The notes under the pieces: model-generated | What the model was told of the DNA's origin: nothing | What the model saw: the letters and a program-made list of their open reading frames with translations, nothing else | Databases searched by the model: none | Assembly: GCA_018715745.1 (NCBI GenBank) | Contig: DVLA01000053.1 | Location: forward strand, 1-32,645 | DNA: 32,645 nt | Source: Candidatus Coprenecus stercoripullorum | GTDB taxonomy: Bacteria > Bacteroidota > Bacteroidia > Bacteroidales > UBA932 | Reading direction: 5' to 3' | Position numbers and translations under genes: made by a program | Part shown: in pieces, positions 16,024 to 22,731 of the stretch | Numbering within the stretch: the stretch's first letter is position 1 | How the letters are laid out: every line of letters begins with the position of its first letter

Positions 16024-17372
16024 GATATTTCTTTTCTTTCCTTGTTTACGAACCTGTCCTTGCCCCAGACCTTTTCCATAAGGTCTATCGCTTCGGAGAC
16101 TATGAGAGAGCCCTCTTTCTCGAATCTCGCCTGCATGAATATGCAATTGTTCAAGGAGGCGTCTTCCCTTACTATGTCGGCGGCAAGAGCCTCACAGCTC
16201 GGGGCCCCGCACGCCCCGCAGTCTATTCCGGGCAGAATCCCCTTGAGGGAGGCCGCAGCCTCCATCTTCTTTATCGCAATATTTATATCCCTGTCGTACT
16301 TTATCATCGAGCGCGGTTCTACGGCATCCATGTGGATATATGCGGAGCAATATTTCTTGTATTCCGGGCTCATCGAATGGGTATCGGGAACATCCACGGC
16401 CTCCCTGCGCAGGAAGTCAGCCGCGATGAAACGGTCGGCACAGGTCAGGATGCCTCCTGTACACGACTCGTCGCACCCTCTCAGCTCGAGATAATCGACG
16501 GCGGAATCCACATCCCCGTCCTCAAGTTTCTCGAGGAAACTCGTCACGTTGGACATGCCGTCTATGGCAAGCGCCCGGCCCTTTACGAGGGAAGCCTCCC
16601 CGCCGGTAGTGGGCCACAGCATTCCTTTCGAGGATATGGCATTATTTATCAGAGGCGCCTCATCCCCGAGCTCTTTGCGCTTATGCGCCATCAGCACCTT
16701 ATTATAAATATAGTCCATGTTTATGACCCCGTTCAGCGGGGATGTGTACCCTCCGACCGGGGACTTGACGGATGCAATCTTGGCAACGCACGGGGTAAGA
16801 TAGAATATGCCGAGCATAGAGGGGTCGTTGCCCTCCCTGGCCCATTTGCGCACATAGAACTGGGCCGTCACCTCCACCGGGGGTATGAGCATCATGATAC
16901 GGTCCACCAAAGACGGGAAGCGCACCTGTATAAGACGTATCACCGCCGGGCAGAAAGAGGATATGACAGGTTTTTCCTGCGCCTTCCCGACATAATCGTT
17001 AATCTCGTCGACAAGGGTGTCCACGCTCTGCTCCACGGTGCATATCTCAGTAAAGCCTATCTTGCCGAGCACCCTGTCGATCGAATCCTTAGGTATCTTT
17101 CCCTCGAACTGCGCATAAAATACGGCCGGGACTAAAAGGACGCGATGGGCGTATCTGTAAATATTTTCCAGGTCGTCGTCCACAACCCTTATGGCCCTGC
17201 CGGGACATACCCGGAAACACTCCCCGCAGTCGATACACCAGTCGGCATAAAGCATTGCCTTTCCCCCGGATACGCGGAGGGCTTCGGTAGGGCATACCTT
17301 TATGCAGTGGGAACACCCTATGCACAACTCCTGCTGTATCTCCAAAGCCTTATGGTATGTATTGTGTTCCAT
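16020..17372 (-). CDS. Hydrogenase-like Fe-S protein, probable sensor or assembly factor
   Basis: 450 aa, soluble. An N-terminal 2x[4Fe-4S] ferredoxin domain has CIGCSHCIKVC (17-27) and CIDCGECFRVC (46-56). The middle (about 75-330) is homologous to the [FeFe] hydrogenase large-subunit domain but with altered signatures: TSCCP becomes SSFCP (Cys141), MPCxxK becomes TPCVAK (Cys195, with the Glu lost), and ACPGGC becomes GCDESC (Cys300, Cys304). A C-terminal cluster domain has CGACGAPSC (385-393) plus Cys410, of the type in CO-dehydrogenase and electron-transport Fe-S proteins. The four ligand cysteines persist while the proton-shuttle Cys is Phe140, so ordinary H2 catalysis is unlikely. Its neighbours are regulatory-looking proteins, favouring a redox or H2 sensor. 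Confidence 0.85.
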   Translation of the reverse strand: MEHNTYHKALEIQQELCIGCSHCIKVCPTEALRVSGGKAMLYADWCIDCGECFRVCPGRAIRVVDDDLENIYRYAHRVLLVPAVFYAQFEGKIPKDSIDRVLGKIGFTEICTVEQSVDTLVDEINDYVGKAQEKPVISSFCPAVIRLIQVRFPSLVDRIMMLIPPVEVTAQFYVRKWAREGNDPSMLGIFYLTPCVAKIASVKSPVGGYTSPLNGVINMDYIYNKVLMAHKRKELGDEAPLINNAISSKGMLWPTTGGEASLVKGRALAIDGMSNVTSFLEKLEDGDVDSAVDYLELRGCDESCTGGILTCADRFIAADFLRREAVDVPDTHSMSPEYKKYCSAYIHMDAVEPRSMIKYDRDINIAIKKMEAAASLKGILPGIDCGACGAPSCEALAADIVREDASLNNCIFMQARFEKEGSLIVSEAIDLMEKVWGKDRFVNKERKEIS

Positions 17373-17374
17373 GG

Positions 17375-17797
17375 TCAGGAAGCATTGTTGAATTTTATAT
17401 ATATGCGCAGGGTCGTTCCCTTCCCTACCTCGGTATCGATTTCGAGTTCGTCCGCATTGTCCTTGATGTTAGGCAGTCCCATCCCGGCCCCGAACCCCAT
17501 CTCGCGGACTTTGGGAGAAGCCGTGGAAAACCCTTTCTGCATGGCCTTTTCCACGTCGGGTATGCCCGGCCCCGAATCGGCAAGCACTACCCTTATGCCG
17601 TCAGAATCAATATCTGCAGTAATCTTTCCGCTGTAGGCGTGCGCAACGATATTGACCTCGGCCTCATAGACTGCCACGACAACCCGCCTTATCACGGCGG
17701 CATCCACGCCGAGCTGCTTGAGCGTCTTCTTTATGCTCGAAGAAGCTTTCCCGGCCATGGTAAAATCGCCTGCCTTGACTTCAAATTCGAGATTCAT
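17375..17797 (-). CDS. RsbW-like GHKL ATPase / anti-sigma-type kinase
   Basis: 140 aa consisting of a single HATPase_c domain of the serine-kinase anti-sigma type (RsbW/SpoIIAB-like). N-box EAEVNIVAHAY (45-55, with Asn49 and His53), G1 box DSGPGIPD (74-81) and G2 box GFGAGMGLPNI (101-111) are intact, so ATP binding is expected. RsbW relatives phosphorylate a STAS-domain antagonist and bind a sigma factor, but neither lies in this window. The gene sits two bases from the Fe-S sensor-like gene and four from the DRTGG gene. It may act on a DRTGG protein or on the Fe-S protein instead; target unknown. Confidence 0.85.
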   Translation of the reverse strand: MNLEFEVKAGDFTMAGKASSSIKKTLKQLGVDAAVIRRVVVAVYEAEVNIVAHAYSGKITADIDSDGIRVVLADSGPGIPDVEKAMQKGFSTASPKVREMGFGAGMGLPNIKDNADELEIDTEVGKGTTLRIYIKFNNAS

Positions 17798-17801
17798 AAT
17801 A

Positions 17802-18146
17802 TCAGTACACCGGTTCTATTCCGGCCGCGAAAAGCAGGCCCGAAGATTTGAAAAGCGAATATCGGGTAGTTATTACGACCATGCCGTTATCCTCGGCAAG
17901 TTCTTTCATTTCCTCCGTAACGGCCTTGCCGCGCACAAAAAGTATAAACTGCAAATCGGACATTTCAGCGGTACGGATAGTCTGGATATTGGCCAGCCCG
18001 GTAAGAAGGATGAAATCGTTCTTCTTGATAGTAAGCACATCGCTCATCAGGTCCGAAGCGAAAGCGAAATCCACGTTTTCATCCAGCCTGTCGGAGCCGC
18101 ACACCACATTCCCGTCCACCGCATTGATTATTTCCCTAAGAATCAT
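17802..18146 (-). CDS. DRTGG-domain protein (first copy)
   Basis: 114 aa single-domain protein, first gene of the module. It matches the DRTGG pattern: ILREIINAVDGNVVCGSD, FAFASDLMSDVLTIKKND, an LTGLANIQTIRTAEM core, and a closing Ile/Val-rich strand with MVVITTRYSLFKSSG. It shares the layout of the copy at 15688-16023 but has clearly diverged, so the two are old paralogues rather than a recent duplication. A TATATTTG promoter box lies 21 bases upstream of its ATG. Probably a small ligand-binding or adaptor protein; ligand not inferable from the sequence. Confidence 0.8.
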   Translation of the reverse strand: MILREIINAVDGNVVCGSDRLDENVDFAFASDLMSDVLTIKKNDFILLTGLANIQTIRTAEMSDLQFILFVRGKAVTEEMKELAEDNGMVVITTRYSLFKSSGLLFAAGIEPVY

Positions 18147-18166
18147 CAGATAGTTTTTTATATTGG

Positions 18167-18174
18167 CAAATATA
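18167..18174 (-). promoter_or_regulatory. -7 box (TATATTTG) for the hydrogenase regulatory module
   Basis: The minus strand reads TATATTTG followed by GCCA, 21 bases before the ATG at 18146. The same ATATTTGCCA string occurs at the internal promoter (14380-14387), so the two promoters share ten identical bases across the box and just downstream. No consensus -33 TTTG is evident. Confidence 0.5.
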
Positions 18175-18233
18175 ACGATAATTCCGGAAATACCGCTCCC
18201 GTCCTCGCACGATTTTTGAGAGAATCAGGATGA

Positions 18234-19151
18234 ATGAAAAACATAGCCATAACAGCCATTGCACTGGCGGCCATCCTCCTGCCTGCGTCATGCGGGGACA
18301 GTCAGGAAAAAAGGGCTGGACTGCCTCCTGGGGCAATACCTTTTACATACGACAGCCTCATCCGCATACAGGGCATCATCGGAGAGCATAACGACTGCAA
18401 TCTCATATTGGGCACCGGGACATCGGATCTCTGCATAGACATGGACTACTATATAAGGCATGCCGCCGGCATAGGCATGGAAGACAAAGTATACAAGGCG
18501 TTCTTCCTCGACAGCGACAGCAGCCTGCAAAGTCTTTGGCTGATACAGGACACGACCATAAGCCTTGACCTCGGAGCGGCACGTATTTCCTGCCGCGGCG
18601 CAGCCGTCCTCGACCTCGGGAGCGGCAGCGGGTCAGACGGTATACTCGGGCTCGGCGGCCTGACCGGAAGCCCGATAGAAATAAACTTCGGACGTTCGTA
18701 CCTGAGACGTATTACCCCGGAAGAAACGGACACGGCCGGCGGATACACCGAAGTGCCAATAGGAATAGACGAGGCCGGCAGGCTGACGGCTGAAATGGAA
18801 ATGACAGTCCGGGACAGGACAGTACGCGGGACATTCATTCTCGATACCGGAAAGGGCGGCGACGTAGAACTGTCCCCCGCCTTTGCCGAAAGGCAAGGCC
18901 TTCACAGGCTGTATGAAGCAGGCAAAAACATGTCACCGGACGCAGCAACGGCCGTTATCGGGAAAGATACGGTCCGGGGCATAACGGTCAGATGGCCGGC
19001 CGCAGCAACGGAGGCAGGAGAGACCGGGGATACGGGATATGCAGGCAGCATAGGCTGCGGCATCCTGTCAGCATTTGACATCATTATAGATTTCGCCGAC
19101 AGCACCATGTACCTTAAACCGCACGGCAAGAATCCCGCTGCGGGCAGCTGA
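18234..19151 (+). CDS. Two-lobed retropepsin-like lipoprotein
   Basis: 305 aa. The N-terminus (MKNIAIT..., hydrophobic, then LPASC) looks like a lipoprotein signal with Cys20 as the lipidated residue, so it is probably periplasmic or outer-membrane anchored. Two similar halves follow. The second has LDTGKG (203-208), the aspartic protease D-T-G, and a later GSIGCGILSAFDIIIDF (271-287). The first has LGTGTS (59-64), where the Asp is Gly60, and GILGLGGL (137-144). This is the arrangement of fused retropepsin/pepsin-like domains with only one catalytic Asp left, so activity is uncertain. It is divergent from the hydrogenase module and convergent with the GNAT-like gene. A weak AGGA precedes the chosen start. 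Confidence 0.65.
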   Translation: MKNIAITAIALAAILLPASCGDSQEKRAGLPPGAIPFTYDSLIRIQGIIGEHNDCNLILGTGTSDLCIDMDYYIRHAAGIGMEDKVYKAFFLDSDSSLQSLWLIQDTTISLDLGAARISCRGAAVLDLGSGSGSDGILGLGGLTGSPIEINFGRSYLRRITPEETDTAGGYTEVPIGIDEAGRLTAEMEMTVRDRTVRGTFILDTGKGGDVELSPAFAERQGLHRLYEAGKNMSPDAATAVIGKDTVRGITVRWPAAATEAGETGDTGYAGSIGCGILSAFDIIIDFADSTMYLKPHGKNPAAGS

Positions 19152-19199
19152 CACGGCGCCTCATCCGTGGCAGGCATGTCGGCCAGATGACCCGGCCCG

Positions 19200-20318
19200 T
19201 TACCGAAGACTCTTGATATAGCACCTTCTGCGCATGTACAGTTCCTTTTCCCTATAGTCTTCCCATACCTTGATCGCAGGATTATGCTCGTTCTGGGGAT
19301 TGGTTATGGCGAACTTTATCCCTCGCTCATTGAACTGTCTTGCCAGGTGTACATTATATATCGCCGAAACGCCCTTGCGCTGCCAGGCCGGATCGGCACC
19401 CACCATCATAAGGTCTATCCCCTCGTAATGGCTGTACCCCCTAAGCAGATGATACCACCCGAAAGGGAAGAGCCTGCCGCGTGCTTTCCGGAAAGCCTCC
19501 GACATGAAAGGGAAACAAAGCCCGTAGGCCGCAATCCTGTCCTTGTCGTCCAGCACGAAACAGTTCAGCTCCGGCCTCAGCATCCTTACATACTGCCTGC
19601 CGAGAACATTTATTTCCTTGTCGGTAAGGGGGATGAAATTATGCACCTTCCTGAACGTCTGGTTATAGTGTTCAAAGAAACGGTCTATCATATCGTCGTT
19701 CTTACACAGCTCCCGCACGTCGGCAATTCTCAGGGGATATCTCTTCATAAGCACCTCCGCTATCCTCTTCAACCGGTCCGACGCCCCCTGGGTTGCTGAA
19801 AGCCTGTACTGTATCATGTCCGACTCCTTCTGATAACCGAGCTCTTCAAGAAATACAGGGTAATAGTCGAAATTATATATACAGTTCACAGGAGGAACAT
19901 GGTCGAAACCGTACACCAGCATGCCCTGCTTGTACCATGAATTATAGCCCAACGGCCCGGTAATCTCCGTCATGCCTTCCCCTGCCGCCCATTTCTCGGC
20001 CGCCTCGAGAAGCATGCGGGCTATCTCGATATCCTTCTCGAATTCTATCCACCCGAAACGCGCCCTTGCCGAGTCGTGAAGGTCATTGTATCTCGGATTT
20101 ATTATCCCGGCTATGCGTCCGACAGCCCTTTTGCCGTCGAGAACTATCCACATCCTCAACTTGCAGTAATCCAGACAGGGCGACTTCGTAAAAATAGCCT
20201 TCTCATCGCTTCTGAGACCGGGAACATAATATGGATTGCCCCTATACAGCCTGTAGGGCAGATTTATAAACTTGCGGAACTGGGAACGGGTCCGCACCTG
20301 TTGCAAAATATACGCCAT
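19200..20318 (-). CDS. GNAT-like N-acetyltransferase family protein
   Basis: 372 aa. It starts MAYILQQVRTRSQFRKF and continues FINLPYRLYRGNPYYVPGLRSDEKAIF, a recognisable N-terminus of a family of conserved bacterial proteins with GNAT-like folds. The late segment LMMVGADPAWQRKGVSAIYNVHL resembles the acetyl-CoA pyrophosphate loop (R/Q-x-x-G-x-G/A). The segment RAVGRIAGIINPRYN suggests a second GNAT-like half. Substrate unknown. The start at 20318 fits the family; an in-frame ATG 51 bases upstream lies above the promoter box and is unlikely. Convergent with the retropepsin-like gene. Confidence 0.75.
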   Translation of the reverse strand: MAYILQQVRTRSQFRKFINLPYRLYRGNPYYVPGLRSDEKAIFTKSPCLDYCKLRMWIVLDGKRAVGRIAGIINPRYNDLHDSARARFGWIEFEKDIEIARMLLEAAEKWAAGEGMTEITGPLGYNSWYKQGMLVYGFDHVPPVNCIYNFDYYPVFLEELGYQKESDMIQYRLSATQGASDRLKRIAEVLMKRYPLRIADVRELCKNDDMIDRFFEHYNQTFRKVHNFIPLTDKEINVLGRQYVRMLRPELNCFVLDDKDRIAAYGLCFPFMSEAFRKARGRLFPFGWYHLLRGYSHYEGIDLMMVGADPAWQRKGVSAIYNVHLARQFNERGIKFAITNPQNEHNPAIKVWEDYREKELYMRRRCYIKSLR

Positions 20319-20325
20319 AGCGCCG

Positions 20326-20333
20326 CAAAGATA
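20326..20333 (-). promoter_or_regulatory. -7 box (TATCTTTG) almost abutting the GNAT-like start
   Basis: TATCTTTG on the minus strand ends only seven bases before the ATG at 20318. With the usual -7 placement, transcription would begin at or within a few bases of the start codon, giving a leaderless or near-leaderless mRNA. Confidence 0.45.
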
Positions 20334-20419
20334 CTGATTTAATGCCAAAGACCGCCAAATCCCCGGCATCAGGCGCGCGCAAATAGAAAAGCATGGCCTT
20401 TATATAAAAAAATAAATAT

Positions 20420-20427
20420 TATCTTTG
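20420..20427 (+). promoter_or_regulatory. -7 box (TATCTTTG) of the polysaccharide operon
   Basis: TATCTTTG matches TAnnTTTG and lies in an AT-rich stretch 178 bases upstream of the first gene of the polysaccharide locus. A TTTA at 20399-20402 is the only weak -33 candidate. It diverges from the GNAT-like promoter 90 bases away. Confidence 0.5.
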
Positions 20428-20605
20428 TTGTCTGTGTATACTGACGAGACTATGAACTATACTAACCCTGAATATCCCATTTAAATTTATATTCGGATTG
20501 TAATTTTATAATTCATAGCCATTTGTATACCCAGTAGCATCATACGCCTGCTTGGTCCCGGCACGACAGGATGGGACTGAGGAGGCGGAGCTGTAGATAA
20601 ATGTT
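20428..20605 (+). promoter_or_regulatory. Long structured 5' leader of the polysaccharide operon
   Basis: About 180 bases of untranslated leader lie between the promoter box and the first gene. It contains a ten-codon upstream ORF (20452-20484), an AT-rich hairpin GAATAT/ATATTC (20470-20494) overlapping that ORF, and a GC-rich hairpin GGTCCC/GGGAC (20554-20577) shortly before a purine-rich stretch and the start at 20606. This layout could act as an attenuator or translational switch. No NusG-like upxY/upxZ genes, which head many Bacteroides capsule operons, are present. Regulatory role is inferred only. Confidence 0.35.
20452..20484 (+). CDS. Possible 10-residue leader peptide
   Basis: ATG followed by nine sense codons and TAA encodes MNYTNPEYPI. 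It sits about 25 bases after the promoter box, and its end overlaps the first leader hairpin. No strong ribosome binding site is visible, which is normal here. It may be chance in a 180-base leader. Confidence 0.2.
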   Translation: MNYTNPEYPI

Positions 20606-21535
20606 ATGAAAAAAACTTTCCCTGCGTTCCTGCTGTATTCCGTATGCCTGATTGCCGCCGTATCCTGCGGGACTGCCGGCAGGCCATTGGCGGAAGCCGT
20701 GGAAAGCCTCGCCGAGCGCGGGGATACGGCATCTCTCGCACCGTACTACCTCTTTTCGGATCTGGCGGAAATAAGGCAGGCAAGGGGGCTTTTCTACGCA
20801 GCATCCCTTACATCGGCAGAAGCAAGGTACGGGGAAGTTTCCGCAGTTGCCGGATTTTCCATGTACGGCACAAAGGCGGCTGACAGGTCCATGGTCTACG
20901 CCGAGACACTCGCAAGCTACCTGAGGGCTGTCAAAAGCCTCTGCAGCAGCAGGAGATGGGAAACACCCGGCACGGACCTCAGGGGCATAGGCAACAGGAT
21001 CGACTCCGTCATTGCAAGATATAACAAGGCGGACATAGGGAAAGAGGAAATACCCACAGGATATGCCAGACTCGGAGGCAGGGTCTCCGGCTTCATTGCC
21101 GAAGCGGTAATGAAAGGGGTGCAGGCCAAAAACATACGGAAAATCATCCCGGCCGGCGACACTCTCGTTGCAGCAAGCTGCGATTCGCTCATTTCCATCC
21201 TGCGCAGTCCGGAAATGGACAGCCTTATGGAAAACGAGGCAAGGGGGCTCGAAAGCGACTACAAGGCATACCTTTCGAGAATGGAGGTCTCCGGATATTT
21301 TCCGCCGATAGAGTACGACCGGCTGTATATAGACCTGAGGTGCAAAGCGGCCGGGCTGAAGAGCGCGCGCAACAAATGCGTATCCGCACTGCGTTCCATA
21401 AAGAACGCCCACGCAAAGATAGCGGCAGGCGTATCAGGCCGGGCAGATGCAGAAGAGGTCATGGAAGAGATCCATTCGGAGCTGGCCGGCCTGGCAAGGA
21501 TTGCCTCGGAACTGTACAGACTCCTGAAAGACTGA
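20606..21535 (+). CDS. Helical lipoprotein of unknown function, first gene of polysaccharide operon
   Basis: 309 aa. Residues 1-20 are a lipoprotein signal (MKKTF, hydrophobic core, AAVS) with Cys21 as the predicted lipidation site. The mature part is almost entirely helical, rich in Ala, Glu, Arg and Leu, without cysteine motifs or recognisable catalytic signatures. It contains heptad-like stretches in the last third (RNKCVSALRSIKNAH and EEVMEEIHSELAGLARIASEL). I do not recognise a family. It lies seven bases before a small cytoplasmic helical protein and then rfbA, so it may be a periplasmic partner or regulator of polysaccharide export. That role is a guess from position. Confidence 0.7.
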   Translation: MKKTFPAFLLYSVCLIAAVSCGTAGRPLAEAVESLAERGDTASLAPYYLFSDLAEIRQARGLFYAASLTSAEARYGEVSAVAGFSMYGTKAADRSMVYAETLASYLRAVKSLCSSRRWETPGTDLRGIGNRIDSVIARYNKADIGKEEIPTGYARLGGRVSGFIAEAVMKGVQAKNIRKIIPAGDTLVAASCDSLISILRSPEMDSLMENEARGLESDYKAYLSRMEVSGYFPPIEYDRLYIDLRCKAAGLKSARNKCVSALRSIKNAHAKIAAGVSGRADAEEVMEEIHSELAGLARIASELYRLLKD

Positions 21536-21541
21536 CAAAAA

Positions 21542-21838
21542 ATGGATGAAATAAGAAAAGCACTGGAAGAGATAGACGGGATGAGGGCGGAAAAAGGGCT
21601 CAGCCCGGAGGAAAGGGAAGAAATGGAGATGGCCGCCGTTGCCCTGCGCAATGCCGAAAGGGAATGGATAGAAAGGACCACGGACGGCATCAACGACAGG
21701 CTGAAGGAGGCGGCGGACGCACTGAAGGAAAGGTCCTCCGCAATAAGGGAAAAAACAAGCAGGCTCAACTCGCCGTCGAGGGTGATGGCCAGGATAAAGG
21801 ATATTTTAGACAAGATAATAGAACTGATAAGGCTATGA
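21542..21838 (+). CDS. Small charged coiled-coil protein, unknown
   Basis: 98 aa, no signal peptide, strongly charged and predicted helical throughout ([17 protein letters not shown], then [23 protein letters not shown], ending in [14 protein letters not shown]). No cysteines and no known motif. The last 14 residues form an amphipathic helix that could bind a membrane or a partner. Its stop overlaps the rfbA ATG (ATGA), so it is translationally coupled to sugar-nucleotide synthesis. Family not recognised. Confidence 0.65.
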   Translation: MDEIRKALEEIDGMRAEKGLSPEEREEMEMAAVALRNAEREWIERTTDGINDRLKEAADALKERSSAIREKTSRLNSPSRVMARIKDILDKIIELIRL

Positions 21839-22731
21839 AAGGGATAGTACTGGCAGGGGGCTCAGGGACGAGGCTCTACCCCATCACCAAAGGGGTAAGC
21901 AAGCAGCTTCTGCCCATTTACGACAAGCCGATGGTATATTATCCCATATCGGTGCTGATGCTGGCCGGAATCAGGGACATACTGATAATCTCCACGCCGG
22001 ATGACCTTCCCGGATTCCGTCGCCTCCTCGGTGACGGTTCCGGACTCGGAGTAGGTTTCAGCTATGCAGAACAGCCCTCCCCCGACGGGATTGCACAGGC
22101 ATTCATTATCGGAAGGGACTTTATCGGCGACGATACGGTCTGCCTGATACTCGGAGACAACATATTCTACGGAAACAGCTTCACTTCCATGCTTTCAAGG
22201 GCGGCAGGAAAGGCCGGGAACGAAGGATTGGCGACAATATTCGGATACAGGGTGAATGACCCCGAAAGATACGGGGTAGCCGAAATTGACGGGGACGGGA
22301 ATGTGACAGGAATAGAGGAGAAGCCGGCCGAGCCGAAATCCGACTACGCGGTAACAGGGCTTTACTTCTACCCCAATGAGGTAGTGGATATAGCCTCCCG
22401 CATAAGGCCCTCTGCAAGAGGGGAGCTGGAAATCACATCAGTCAACCGGGCATTCCTGGAGAAAGGTTCGCTCAGGATGGAAATCCTCGGCAGGGGCTTC
22501 GCCTGGCTGGACACGGGGACGCACGAGTCGCTGTCCGAAGCCTCGGCATTCGTGGAAGTAATAGAAAAAAGGCAGGGGCTCAAAATAGCCTGTCTCGAAG
22601 AGATAGCATTCAGGATGGGGTATATCGATGCCGGACAGCTAAGAAAACTCGCCGCCCCCATGGAAAAGAACCAATACGGCAGATACCTGCTGAAAACAGC
22701 TGAAGAAACTGAAAAACAACATTTACCATAA
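21835..22731 (+). CDS. rfbA: Glucose-1-phosphate thymidylyltransferase
   Basis: 298 aa, RmlA/RfbA type. It makes dTDP-glucose from dTTP and glucose-1-phosphate, the first step toward dTDP-rhamnose and related sugars. Signatures: [26 protein letters not shown] (8-33), the substrate region [28 protein letters not shown], and the C-terminal [12 protein letters not shown]. The start at 21835 is set by the family N-terminus MKGIVLAGG and the ATGA overlap; longer in-frame starts run through the preceding gene. rfbB, rfbC and rfbD are not in the window, so the sugar product cannot be told. Confidence 0.95.
   Translation: MKGIVLAGGSGTRLYPITKGVSKQLLPIYDKPMVYYPISVLMLAGIRDILIISTPDDLPGFRRLLGDGSGLGVGFSYAEQPSPDGIAQAFIIGRDFIGDDTVCLILGDNIFYGNSFTSMLSRAAGKAGNEGLATIFGYRVNDPERYGVAEIDGDGNVTGIEEKPAEPKSDYAVTGLYFYPNEVVDIASRIRPSARGELEITSVNRAFLEKGSLRMEILGRGFAWLDTGTHESLSEASAFVEVIEKRQGLKIACLEEIAFRMGYIDAGQLRKLAAPMEKNQYGRYLLKTAEETEKQHLP

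Noticed and set aside
19152-19199. GGCC inverted repeat between the convergent retropepsin-like and GNAT-like genes
   Set aside because: Four-base arms without a T-run are expected by chance in GC-rich DNA.
20554-20577. GGTCCC/GGGAC hairpin as an intrinsic terminator
   Set aside because: No T-run follows and the stem is short; kept only as part of the leader.
20540-21412. 290-codon minus-strand frame opposite the helical lipoprotein
   Set aside because: The plus-strand frame has a proper lipoprotein signal and is in line with the operon; the minus frame has no signal or motif and would start inside the gene.
21664-21834. N-terminal extension of rfbA by 57 codons
   Set aside because: The extension runs in another frame through the preceding 98-aa gene and lacks similarity to RmlA, which begins MKGIVLAGG.
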